From Leucobacter zeae (GTDB taxonomy: Bacteria > Actinomycetota > Actinomycetes > Actinomycetales > Microbacteriaceae): a DNA stretch of 64,000 nt. The DNA lies in the NCBI RefSeq assembly GCF_016758175.1, contig NZ_QYAB01000001.1, positions 1 through 64,000 of the forward strand, given 5' to 3'. Shown here piece after piece: positions 33,638-41,129 of this stretch; the stretch's first letter is position 1, and every line of letters begins with the position of its first letter. Both the position numbers and the translations under genes were made by a program. The notes beneath the pieces were generated by a model, which ran no database searches, was not told the origin of the DNA, and saw nothing but the letters and a program-made list of their open reading frames with translations.

Positions 33638-33997
33638 TAGGCGGACTCCTTTGTGAAATGGCTACTTCCCCCGGAACTCCGAGAAGACCTCACGAGTCGC
33701 GGTTCTTTGCAGACTGCCTGCAACTACTGAGACGCCCAAGCACGCAAAAGTCCCACGCATAATCGAAAAGTAGCCCCTGCTGACGCACAGGAGTCAGTGT
33801 CTTGAAGCGACGCATGCTGCGGCAAATACAGGCAATAGGCGCCTCGGTTCGCCTCTGCGTCTCGTGGCCCGTGCAGGGTAGCCACGCACAGGGCGAGTAC
33901 GCCGAGACACCATGGCATCCACAGCCGGAGGCCACGCCTGACCGCTGCTTCGACAACGCACGTGCTCCAGGACTGTTCGATGCGCGCGCCCTCGCGT
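33638..33997. other. Intergenic region upstream of the metzincin gene
   Basis: 360 nt between the metzincin start and the NERD gene stop. The only signal recognised is the ECF-type promoter motif at 33725-33760. Confidence 0.5.
33725..33760 (-). promoter_or_regulatory. ECF-type promoter motif, metzincin gene
   Basis: On the minus strand: GCGTGGGACTTTTG, then CGTCTCAGT. GGAC (33750-33753) and CGTC (33731-33734) are 15 nt apart, the same spacing as the two copies near 28 kb. The -10 element lies 94 nt upstream of the metzincin ATG. Confidence 0.75.
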
Positions 33998-34948
33998 TCA
34001 TTTCAAAGTCAGCACGCTCCGCCAATGCTCACGAAAGGCTCCTAGGCCATAGACGTCAGCTCCGTGGCCGGCTGCCCACCTCCCGATGGCTTCGACCGGA
34101 ACTCTGGATGTGGAATTTCTCATCTCACCGAGAAGCTGGCGCAGTCGATCACGGTCCACGATGCGGGTTCGGTCCACCTTGGATTCATCGTTGACCAGGA
34201 CACTCTGTGGATGGGAGTAGAAGACGCAGGCTTCCACAAATGCGAGTTCGACGGCTTCTGGGATCTGCGCAAGCTGTTCTTTGAGTTGCATGATCTGTCT
34301 CGTGACCTGCCGCGTGGGCTCTTGGTCCGTGTCAGAACGGAGGATTGTCGGTGGGTGGTTTTCGCGCAAGTGCACGACATAGGCTTTCCCGTCCGGAAGA
34401 CCACGCAGTGCGGGGAGGCGTTCGATGCGCTGCTGGACTGCAGACCCGCCGCCCTTTCGGTAGTGAAAGATCAGCCCGTCCCAGCTTTTCGATTCGATGA
34501 CCATCACTGTGTTAGATGTGACCAGAAGGTGGTCAATCTGATGGATGAAGGTTGCTGCAGTACCGTCGGCTCTGAAACAAATGTTTGTCGCCAAGAAGCC
34601 GTCCAACCCTGCTTCAGAAGCTGCGCGGATGATGAGGTCCCGCGACAGCGACTCCCACCGCATCGAAGATGCCGCCCATGACCGAATTCGTTCGAGTTCG
34701 CCTTCTCGTTTTGCTCGCTCGGCTGACATCGCTTCTGCGTGGCCGGCCTGAACGGTGTTGACGTGAGCTTGCCACTGGTGGTGGTGTTCCTGCAGGAGCG
34801 CTTCGCGCTGCGCGACCTCGTTTCGCTGCGATGCGAGTTCGGTCCCGAGTTGCTCTCGCAGCTGGGCTCGGGTTCGCAGACTGAACCAAACCGTAGCCAC
34901 CAGAACGAGCGTGAGTGCAATCGTCGCGAGAATCCAGGGTGACGGCAT
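33998..34948 (-). CDS. NERD-domain membrane protein
   Basis: 316 residues if ATG 34948 is used; in-frame ATGs at 35005 and 35161 are possible and no start has a strong ribosome-binding site. A transmembrane helix lies near residues 4-24 ('WILATIALTLVLVATVWFSL'), then a charged coiled-coil-like stretch ('EVAQREALLQEHHHQWQAHV'). The NERD core reads 'HQIDHLLVTSNTVMVIESKS': the D and E-x-K residues match the nuclease-related-domain fold (PD-(D/E)xK-like). NERD proteins are linked to DNA processing and often found in accessory regions; activity is not proven. It is divergent from the two-TM protein at 35042. Confidence 0.7.
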   Translation of the reverse strand: MPSPWILATIALTLVLVATVWFSLRTRAQLREQLGTELASQRNEVAQREALLQEHHHQWQAHVNTVQAGHAEAMSAERAKREGELERIRSWAASSMRWESLSRDLIIRAASEAGLDGFLATNICFRADGTAATFIHQIDHLLVTSNTVMVIESKSWDGLIFHYRKGGGSAVQQRIERLPALRGLPDGKAYVVHLRENHPPTILRSDTDQEPTRQVTRQIMQLKEQLAQIPEAVELAFVEACVFYSHPQSVLVNDESKVDRTRIVDRDRLRQLLGEMRNSTSRVPVEAIGRWAAGHGADVYGLGAFREHWRSVLTLK

Positions 34949-35041
34949 GCGCTCAGCATAACCGTTCGAGACCTTCCCTGATCGCCGTCGGGAGTGGTGC
35001 GCCATCAGGGATTCTTCGCGGCTAGCGCATCCGTGGACGAG

Positions 35042-35500
35042 ATGTGCTTGGCTGTCGGCATGCGACATACGTCCTACAGAAAAGCAAATCTTGAAGCACT
35101 CAATGAGGTCAACTCCGCGCTGCGCGACTTCCGCGCTTTTCCAGGTGAGCTCGAAGAACACGAGAAGTCACTGTCACTCGCGGAGTTCCACTACTCCTAT
35201 CGTGAGGAAATGAATCGCTTGCCGGCATCCCATATTGCTCTCTTGGCGTTGACGCTCTCTTTTGCGGCCTTTGTCGTGGGCCAGCCTCTCGCGGCTTCCA
35301 GCGCCTGGGTGGGGATTCTGCTAGCGCTCGGTATAGGGGTTTCGATCATACTGTTCAGTGCGATGCAGGTCCGCTCCGTGCTTACCGCCAAGAAGGTCGC
35401 CGCTCTGGCAGTCGCCAAAGCTGTTCTCGAACGCCGTGAAACCAACAGGCCGCCAAGCTCGAACGATCCGCACCCTTCGGGCCAGATCCGGAAAGCCTGA
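35042..35500 (+). CDS. Two-transmembrane hypothetical protein
   Basis: 152 residues from ATG 35042 (GGACGAG just upstream); an ATG at 35060 would remove 6. The N-terminal half is hydrophilic and helical ('NLEALNEVNSALRDFRAFPG'). Two adjacent membrane helices follow ('ALLALTLSFAAFVVGQPLAA' and 'WVGILLALGIGVSIILFSA') and then a basic tail. No family is recognised. It is divergent from the NERD gene and may share its promoter region; a joint membrane-associated role is only a guess. Confidence 0.6.
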   Translation: MCLAVGMRHTSYRKANLEALNEVNSALRDFRAFPGELEEHEKSLSLAEFHYSYREEMNRLPASHIALLALTLSFAAFVVGQPLAASSAWVGILLALGIGVSIILFSAMQVRSVLTAKKVAALAVAKAVLERRETNRPPSSNDPHPSGQIRKA

Positions 35501-35534
35501 ACCTTGCGCGTGTTGCTGGCCCCTTGTGGATCGC

Positions 35535-35555
35535 GACCTACTACGAGAGTAGGTC
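35535..35555. terminator. Small hairpin after the two-TM gene
   Basis: 8-bp perfect stem (35535-35542 with 35548-35555) in the gap after the stop at 35500. It overlaps the end of the HTH relic. Confidence 0.4.
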
Positions 35556-35633
35556 CTCAATACTGACGCCCAGAACGTACGCGATTGCAGCAATTGTGAG
35601 TACACCCGGATCGTGCGTCCGTTGACGCTCGTC
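35541..35633 (-). pseudogene. C-terminal relic of an XRE-type HTH protein
   Basis: 30 codons ending in TAG at 35541 read 'VLTIAAIAYVLGVSIEDLLS', the typical last helices of a Cro/CI-type HTH domain. Two in-frame stops directly precede them, so the N-terminal part is lost or out of frame. It lies just downstream of the PIN gene on the same strand. Confidence 0.55.
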
Positions 35634-35664
35634 TCATCAGAAGACTTCGTTACACATCAACAGG

Positions 35665-36204
35665 TCAATAGCCCTCATACCAATGCGCATCCGCTGGCCG
35701 ACGAAGTGGATTGCGATCGAGCTCCCACATCCGAGTGCACAATTCATGTGCAACAGCCGATGACAGATCCCCTAGCGCACAGATCTCTCGAAGTATCTCG
35801 CAGGTAGACCGCGCATCGACCCCTTGCCGTTTCGCGTGGTCATAGGCACTTTCGTCGTCAGTAAGAAACGCAGAGCCGGCGAACTCCCGTGCGGATTGCA
35901 GCAGATAAAGAGTCTGACTTTCGCCGAGATGTTTCAATGGCTCTCGGTTTGAGCCACCAAAAACGTCCCTTCGCATCTTCTCAATCACAAGATCCTGTGC
36001 GTCGTCGAATTCAATCTCGTCTCCAAACCAAGCCCGCAAGTCGATGCTGCCAAGGTGTGGGACATGGTTGGCACTCTTTCGCATCTCTCGCGCGACAGCT
36101 GCAACCACACGACCCCGTTCGCGCAAATGCTGCTGGAGGAGATCTAGACGGTTCACTGCAGCAAAGTTCAACATCACCGTGTTGTCAGGAAACAAAAACT
36201 GCAC
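35665..36204 (-). CDS. PIN-like domain protein, probable toxin partner
   Basis: 179 residues. The N-terminus 'FLFPDNTVMLNFAAVNRLDL' has the early Asp and hydrophobic strand of PIN domains. A second acidic cluster appears in 'GSAFLTDDESAYDHAKRQGV' near 112-131, again PIN-like. PIN proteins are metal-dependent RNases, many acting as toxins. Its ATG is 2 nt after the stop of the HTH-ImmA/IrrE gene, indicating one operon and probable partnership. Conservation of all four acidic residues cannot be confirmed by eye. Confidence 0.65.
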   Translation of the reverse strand: MQFLFPDNTVMLNFAAVNRLDLLQQHLRERGRVVAAVAREMRKSANHVPHLGSIDLRAWFGDEIEFDDAQDLVIEKMRRDVFGGSNREPLKHLGESQTLYLLQSAREFAGSAFLTDDESAYDHAKRQGVDARSTCEILREICALGDLSSAVAHELCTRMWELDRNPLRRPADAHWYEGY

Positions 36205-36206
36205 GG

Positions 36207-37328
36207 TTAAAGCCTAGGTCCACCAACCTCGTCTGACCACATCACCTTCCGCGCCTCAGATTCATTAAGACCAAGCACCATCGCCAACGGGCGGACCGAA
36301 ATCTTGCCAGCACGCACAGCGCGCAACGCCGCAGATACTAGTTGTTGAGGCCGCCTGGCCCGCATCGCTTCCGCCTCGGCAAGTGCTAGCTCGTTCATCT
36401 GTGTAACCCCGAGATCACTCATCCAGCTTGAAAAGCTTCTGGCTTTCAGGTCCTCGTCTTCTGGAGGTGAAATCATCTGCAGCTTGAGAAGGCGGACGAC
36501 CATTGCATGGGGTGAGATTTTGAAGGTGTGGACAAGTCCAGCGAACGTCTCCAGCGCCGAAACGCCCGCAATGGATTGACGAATAGCATCATCTGGGGCC
36601 AGAAACAGCCCGGCGAAGACATTTGCTCTGGCTTCCGCACGTGATTGATCAGCCGTGAACAACTGCTCTCCTTGGAGCGATCCTTCCGTGTCGCCGTGCA
36701 GAATATGCCCCAACTCGTGCGCCAGAGTAAAGCGCTGGCGGGCAGCATTGGAAGTCCGCTGCAACACAATCACGCGCGCATCATCATCACTGTACGAGGC
36801 GCCATCGCATCGTTCTGGAAGGTCCCCCACGACGACATCTACATCAAAGGCGAGCTCGATGGCATCAATCAGTTCAGAATTCGAAAGCTCCTGGACGGGT
36901 GAGGAGAGCCTCGCAGACGCGAACGCCGCAGCCTTCTGACTCCAAGTCACAAAATGGGGTTCATCTGGCGGCGTTTGAAGCGGCCTGAGAGGCTCCAATT
37001 CTCCAAGACTCACAAAAGACGTGCGCCTCTCAACCAGCATCTCAACTTCCTCGGAGAGCGTCGCAGCAAGATCTTCCTTGTTGTGATGCTCCTGCGCCCG
37101 GAAAGCAAACTTGACGTCACGCGGCTCAATGCCTGTCAAAATCCAATCGACGGTCGTTCCGCCCACTTCCGCCAGCGATGCAAGCTCTACAGCCGAAAAC
37201 CTCCGGGTACCACTCATTGCTTTGCTGAACTTGGTCTCGTCAAGAAACATCTCTGCTGCAAACTCTCGATTCGACCTCCCACTCTTCGCCACGAGCTGCT
37301 TGACCCGGTCAAGAATGCCTGTCTCCAT
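36207..37328 (-). CDS. XRE-HTH plus ImmA/IrrE metallopeptidase
   Basis: 373 residues. An N-terminal Cro/CI-type HTH (about 5-65; 'SNREFAAEMFLDETKFSKAM') is fused to an ImmA/IrrE (COG2856) zinc peptidase with 'TLAHELGHILHGD' (HExxH at 204-208) and a downstream Glu in 'RAEARANVFAGLFLAPDD'. Such proteins regulate mobile elements or serve as antitoxins, often by cleaving or binding a repressor or partner. It is co-transcribed with the PIN protein. The promoter is clear: -10 TAGAAT ends 6 nt before the ATG, so the mRNA is probably leaderless. A perfect palindrome lies just upstream, suggesting autoregulation. Confidence 0.8.
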   Translation of the reverse strand: METGILDRVKQLVAKSGRSNREFAAEMFLDETKFSKAMSGTRRFSAVELASLAEVGGTTVDWILTGIEPRDVKFAFRAQEHHNKEDLAATLSEEVEMLVERRTSFVSLGELEPLRPLQTPPDEPHFVTWSQKAAAFASARLSSPVQELSNSELIDAIELAFDVDVVVGDLPERCDGASYSDDDARVIVLQRTSNAARQRFTLAHELGHILHGDTEGSLQGEQLFTADQSRAEARANVFAGLFLAPDDAIRQSIAGVSALETFAGLVHTFKISPHAMVVRLLKLQMISPPEDEDLKARSFSSWMSDLGVTQMNELALAEAEAMRARRPQQLVSAALRAVRAGKISVRPLAMVLGLNESEARKVMWSDEVGGPRL

Positions 37329-37334
37329 AGCACA

Positions 37335-37361
37335 ATTCTAGCAAACTTGCGATAATCGCAA
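37335..37361 (-). promoter_or_regulatory. Leaderless promoter with palindromic operator
   Basis: -10 TAGAAT at 37335-37340 is 6 nt from the ATG of the ImmA/IrrE gene. The 15-bp perfect palindrome TTGCGATAATCGCAA at 37347-37361 overlaps the expected -35 region, a natural site for the HTH protein to repress itself. Confidence 0.65.
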
Positions 37362-37450
37362 TATGGGTAGTCCCTATGAGTCGTAAGCATTTCACGCTGC
37401 CCATGGAGCCCACTACTGGCACTCCGATGGCGCTCTTCCCGCTCCCAGCT

Positions 37451-38083
37451 TCAGATACTCCTAACCTCGGTCCAGAACTCTCGGAACCAGACTTCATAAC
37501 TGCCCGCGAAAGATGGCACCGCGTGCACGAGCTCGCCGGTAGGGAGGGCGTCTTCGCCCTCGAGCTGCGCGACCTGGTTCGGAGTGAGTTTGCCTGCGCG
37601 GGCTGCGACGCGTTGGCGGGTGTACCAGTAGCCGAGTGAGCGTTCGTACTCCCAGACGGAACGATTGCGGGGTTCGCGTCCGTACTTTTGGCGGAAGTCG
37701 TTGAGGTCGCGAACGCGTTGGTCCCAGGTGGTTCGGGAGGGTTGCCAGTCCCAGTTCGGGATCTGCTGGAGTGCAGCGACCTGGTAGTCGCAGAGGGAGG
37801 CGCGGCGTTGATTCTTCATCCACATCACACTGCGTTCGTCTTTCGGGAACGCGGCATGGTCGACGACGTAGAGGTAGATGTAGATGCAGGTGCGTAGCCA
37901 GCGCACTTCGATGCTGTCGGGTGCCGGGGTGCCGGATTCGCGTTCACGGGTGAGGTGGATCTGGGCGTCGAGGTACTTCAGACTGCGGAGCTGATTGCGA
38001 GTGATCGTACCTTCCGCTCGCGCCCACTTTTCTGGGTGTTGGTGTCTCCATTCGTCGAAGGTGACGAGGTCGGTGGATCGCAT
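37451..38083 (-). CDS. Stand-alone helicase-associated-domain protein
   Basis: 210 residues from ATG 38083 with GGGAGGAAA 4-5 nt upstream. The region about 105-185 matches the helicase-associated (HA) repeat: 'WDQRVRDLNDFRQKYGREPR', then 'LGYWYTRQRVAARAGKLTPN'. HA domains are usually found at the end of large phage or plasmid helicases; here the domain stands alone after an unassigned N-terminal 100 residues. It probably binds nucleic acid. No partner gene is obvious; it lies between the PIN/ImmA module and the zinc-finger gene. Confidence 0.7.
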   Translation of the reverse strand: MRSTDLVTFDEWRHQHPEKWARAEGTITRNQLRSLKYLDAQIHLTRERESGTPAPDSIEVRWLRTCIYIYLYVVDHAAFPKDERSVMWMKNQRRASLCDYQVAALQQIPNWDWQPSRTTWDQRVRDLNDFRQKYGREPRNRSVWEYERSLGYWYTRQRVAARAGKLTPNQVAQLEGEDALPTGELVHAVPSFAGSYEVWFREFWTEVRSI

Positions 38084-38446
38084 GGCGTTTCCTCCCTGAT
38101 CAGGGCTTCTTTAGCCTGTTTGCGGAAAGTGTAAGCGCCGTGTGCGCAGGGTGGTGTGTATGTTGTCGGCGTGTGTTGCTCCCGCTTTTGGGGAGTGCTG
38201 GTCTTTCGTGCATGCGGCGTCTTTGCTTACCCGCATGAACATCCTTTTGCCCCGGATCTGCCTCCGGGATTTAGTCCAGTCGCCGGGCGGTGCGCCCTCG
38301 TCTCGTGTGACGCTTCGCAGTCTGATCGGAACCATGCCTGATGGTCCCGCATCACCTTCTGCGTCGTCGCATCACGCAGGAGACCGCGTGTCGGAGGCCA
38401 GCGCTCCCGCCGTGTGCGAACCGCCTATGGTCGGGGAGGTGCCCTG
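38084..38446. other. Intergenic region upstream of the zinc-finger gene
   Basis: 363 nt between divergent genes. It holds the promoters of both and a possible 70-codon ORF (38235-38447). No repeat or hairpin stands out. Confidence 0.45.
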
Positions 38447-38447
38447 A
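38235..38447 (+). CDS. Possible 70-residue ORF overlapping the zinc-finger gene start
   Basis: ATG 38235 to TGA 38447, where the stop shares its A with the next ATG (TGATG), an arrangement that can couple translation. The product is Pro/Ser-rich and unassigned, with no clear ribosome-binding site. It may be a leader ORF or chance. Confidence 0.3.
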   Translation: MNILLPRICLRDLVQSPGGAPSSRVTLRSLIGTMPDGPASPSASSHHAGDRVSEASAPAVCEPPMVGEVP

Positions 38448-40225
38448 TGTCCGACATTGCGGTGGTTCGCACGCTGGGCGGCGTGTACCTGGTGACGCCG
38501 GAGCACTGGGGCAAGGTGACATCGCTGAGGCCCAGCAAAGTCCCCGTCTCGTATGAGCTCCAGACGTTACCGGAACAAGTCCACGTCCTTGAGGGGATCG
38601 ATTTTCGGTCACCCGACCGCCCCAGATTCCATGCCACAGGCGTCAACAACTTGTCGCCGGGAGTTCATCCTCTGCATTTCGCCGGCAGGAGATTCAGCGA
38701 CTGGACACGCACATCATCAGCGGTCGCGGTCTACACAGGCCTTCGTGTCGACGAAGTGCAGGCTGGCGCGGAGCACATCGTGCTCGAACCAGACCGCGCT
38801 ACCTGGGTCGATGGCAGCGCTATGCTCACACATTCCTGGTTTCCCGACGGCCACGACGGTCCGGAGCGCGCCGTTCCTGACGGTCCCGTTGACTCGCACG
38901 TCGACGCCTACATTCTGCGAGTCGTCGAGTCAAAAATTCCAGATGAGGGCCTTGATCTTCTGGCGGTCCGCTTCCCGGGGTGGGCGGACGCCTCTCACCG
39001 ACTCAGGTCAAGACTCGCCGGTATCGGAGTTCGCGTCCGGGCGGTGATGCATGACCCGCATTTCGGGTACCGGCCGGAGGTCCTGCTCTCCGACGTGCCG
39101 CCACCAGAATCGCCAGCGCACGCAGAGCTCACAGCGCTCCTGGACGACTTTGTACGCGACACAGCGACGCACTGCCAACAGTGCGGAGCAGACGACGCCT
39201 CACAGGTGAACTTGCCGTCGCCGCACCTCCTCGAGTCGCACCTGTACTGCTCGAGCTGCCGCGCGCTCGCGATAGCCGATCGCGTCGACGCTGCGACACC
39301 ACGAGGAGGACTGACGACGCTCACGGAACCTGGCGAGGCAGTCACCGTATGGCGGACGGACACCGGCCTGCACCTGATCACCGAGTGGGGGCATCTGCAA
39401 GTAGCTTCCTTCCAGGATCGCGCGCATGCAATGCCGCCTTACCCCATGCCGCGGGCACTGGAGCACTTCTCGCAGGTGTTCCGCTGGCGCGCATTCCCGA
39501 ACCCTCGCGACGGCCGCCACGACAGCACGTTCGTGCCGTACGCTTCGGAAGTTCTGCCCGGAATGACCGTGGGGCTCGCAAGCGACCAGGACGAGTTCAC
39601 CTTCCTCACGCCGCTCGACGTGCACCACGGGGTTGCCTGCACTGTCGAGGACGTCGACGACTTAGGTGATTTCCTCATCTGGGTAGCCCCCGGCACGTCA
39701 CGTCAGAGCGAACAGGTCTGGCTGCTGCAACACGGTGTCGCCACCCAGTTGATCGAGCTCGGCTGGGATCTGCGCCCGAACCCCTACTTCAAGGTCACCA
39801 ACCACATCCCCGAACACCGCGGAGAGATCGGTGTCGTCCGTATCGAACAGTCTCTCGTGGGGGATTCGGGCGGCCGTGAAGCGTTCGATCGGTACGCGCC
39901 GGGCTGGATCCGTCATCTCGACATTCTCGCGATCGCGCTCCACGAGATTCCGCGGAACACGGTCGAGCTCGTGCATGCCGCCATCGACCCGCTCTCCGGG
40001 CTGCCCGTGGTCAGGCTCACTGGTGTTCCGCCGCGATGGGGCCGGCCAGACGTTGACCTTCGAGGCGTGTGGCGTTCGTTCCTGACCGAGTGCCTGAACC
40101 GGTGCTCCATATGCGGAAACGGCGGCAGGCTCGTCGAGCTACCGCGAAAGCCGGGCAGCGGACGGATACACAAGTACCTCTGCCCGCACCATCACGAACA
40201 GGAGGACCCCGTATGGAACACCTGA
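38447..40225 (+). CDS. Internally duplicated zinc-finger protein of unknown function
   Basis: 592 residues from ATG 38447, with GGGGAGG 7 nt upstream. The chain is two related halves. Each starts with a beta-rich segment ('GGVYLVTPEHWGKVTSL' versus 'TGLHLITEWGHLQVASF') and ends with a zinc-ribbon-like cluster: C243, C246, C268, C271 in the first half and C553, C556, C579 plus His in the second. The stretches before the cysteines also align ('PEVLLSDVPP' versus 'PVVRLTGVPP'). No family is recognised and there is no signal peptide or membrane helix. It overlaps the next gene by 13 nt. The zinc ribbons suggest nucleic-acid or protein binding. Confidence 0.75.
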   Translation: MSDIAVVRTLGGVYLVTPEHWGKVTSLRPSKVPVSYELQTLPEQVHVLEGIDFRSPDRPRFHATGVNNLSPGVHPLHFAGRRFSDWTRTSSAVAVYTGLRVDEVQAGAEHIVLEPDRATWVDGSAMLTHSWFPDGHDGPERAVPDGPVDSHVDAYILRVVESKIPDEGLDLLAVRFPGWADASHRLRSRLAGIGVRVRAVMHDPHFGYRPEVLLSDVPPPESPAHAELTALLDDFVRDTATHCQQCGADDASQVNLPSPHLLESHLYCSSCRALAIADRVDAATPRGGLTTLTEPGEAVTVWRTDTGLHLITEWGHLQVASFQDRAHAMPPYPMPRALEHFSQVFRWRAFPNPRDGRHDSTFVPYASEVLPGMTVGLASDQDEFTFLTPLDVHHGVACTVEDVDDLGDFLIWVAPGTSRQSEQVWLLQHGVATQLIELGWDLRPNPYFKVTNHIPEHRGEIGVVRIEQSLVGDSGGREAFDRYAPGWIRHLDILAIALHEIPRNTVELVHAAIDPLSGLPVVRLTGVPPRWGRPDVDLRGVWRSFLTECLNRCSICGNGGRLVELPRKPGSGRIHKYLCPHHHEQEDPVWNT

Positions 40226-40611
40226 CCACGAATACGGACCCAGGACGCTATCTCGTACTTACGACCAGCGGCGCGGAGTACCTGATCGAGATCCAGATGG
40301 ATCTCCCAGCGACAATGCTCCGACGACGCTCATCCGTCACCGGCACCGAATTCGCGCAGGCGGACTTGTTCGGAGACGGCGCCCCGATCGATCTCGCAGC
40401 GTTCGCGTTCCGCGTCGGTGCGCCTGGAAGCCTGATGTTCTGGGACGAAGCCGCCCGAGACCATCCGGGGTACGGCCGGATTGATGGCCCCTATCGAGGC
40501 ACACTGCGACGAACGACCCCAGTCGCATCGATCCGGCAGTTGACGAAACCGGAGTCACCCATCGACAACGAACCTGAGCTCGAAATCCGAACTGGGAGTC
40601 ACCGCCCTTAG
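40213..40611 (+). CDS. Small partner of the duplicated zinc-finger protein
   Basis: 132 residues from ATG 40213 with AGGAGG upstream, overlapping the end of the zinc-finger gene by 13 nt, so the two are translationally coupled. Its start ('GRYLVLTTSGAEYLIEIQ') resembles the beginnings of the two halves of that protein, as if it were a third module without the zinc cluster. No family is recognised. It is cytoplasmic by sequence. It converges with the XRE-type regulator, whose stop lies within its last codons. Confidence 0.65.
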   Translation: MEHLTTNTDPGRYLVLTTSGAEYLIEIQMDLPATMLRRRSSVTGTEFAQADLFGDGAPIDLAAFAFRVGAPGSLMFWDEAARDHPGYGRIDGPYRGTLRRTTPVASIRQLTKPESPIDNEPELEIRTGSHRP

Positions 40612-41009
40612 CTGGGTGGCGGCGATGGCAGCAGAAACCGATCGCCGGGGACTGGAGGGCCGGGCTGCATGAGGAGCGCCCCCAGCTGTGCTCCGATGGA
40701 CGGCGATAGTTGAGCGATGCTGAGGAGATCAGCGAGCGGGAGGAGCGTTTCGCCACGTTTCATCCGGTAGAGCTTGTCCACACTCATGCCGAGGTGATCT
40801 GCGATCTGTCGCATCGAGGTTCGCGATCGTACGGCGTAGTCCTTCACGAGCACCATCGCGAAATGCTGCAATTGCGCTACACGGACATGTCGTTGATCAG
40901 CGCCGGCGGCGGGCTCCAACCAGTCCCAGAGTTCGGCGAATGCATACGGGTTCTGCACCGCATCTCGCGGGACAAACGACGCCCCTGTGCCTGTAGGTTT
41001 CCGTCCCAT
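40608..41009 (-). CDS. XRE-family HTH regulator
   Basis: 133 residues from ATG 41009 with AGAGGGG 5 nt upstream; the frame is open to 41123. The Cro/CI-type HTH is near residues 65-105: 'TSMRQIADHLGMSVDKLYRM' followed by 'GETLLPLADLLSIAQL'. The C-terminus is Pro-rich. It is divergent from the pseudo-recombinase gene with 120 nt between starts and is the likely repressor of that gene pair. It overlaps the end of the convergent small partner gene by 4 nt. Confidence 0.75.
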   Translation of the reverse strand: MGRKPTGTGASFVPRDAVQNPYAFAELWDWLEPAAGADQRHVRVAQLQHFAMVLVKDYAVRSRTSMRQIADHLGMSVDKLYRMKRGETLLPLADLLSIAQLSPSIGAQLGALLMQPGPPVPGDRFLLPSPPPS

Positions 41010-41129
41010 CGTGACCCCTCTCGCTTCTGTGCCCATCAGGAATCTACAGATTGCACCGCTGTTTGGGTGCATTCTGACGGAACCGTTCGCCAGGATGTCG
41101 GCGGGATTTGGGGCCGCGCTCATACGGGT

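Noticed and set aside
37376-37639. 87-codon plus-strand frame beside the ImmA/IrrE promoter
   Set aside because: Most of it is antisense to the helicase-associated-domain gene, which has a strong ribosome-binding site and a recognisable domain.
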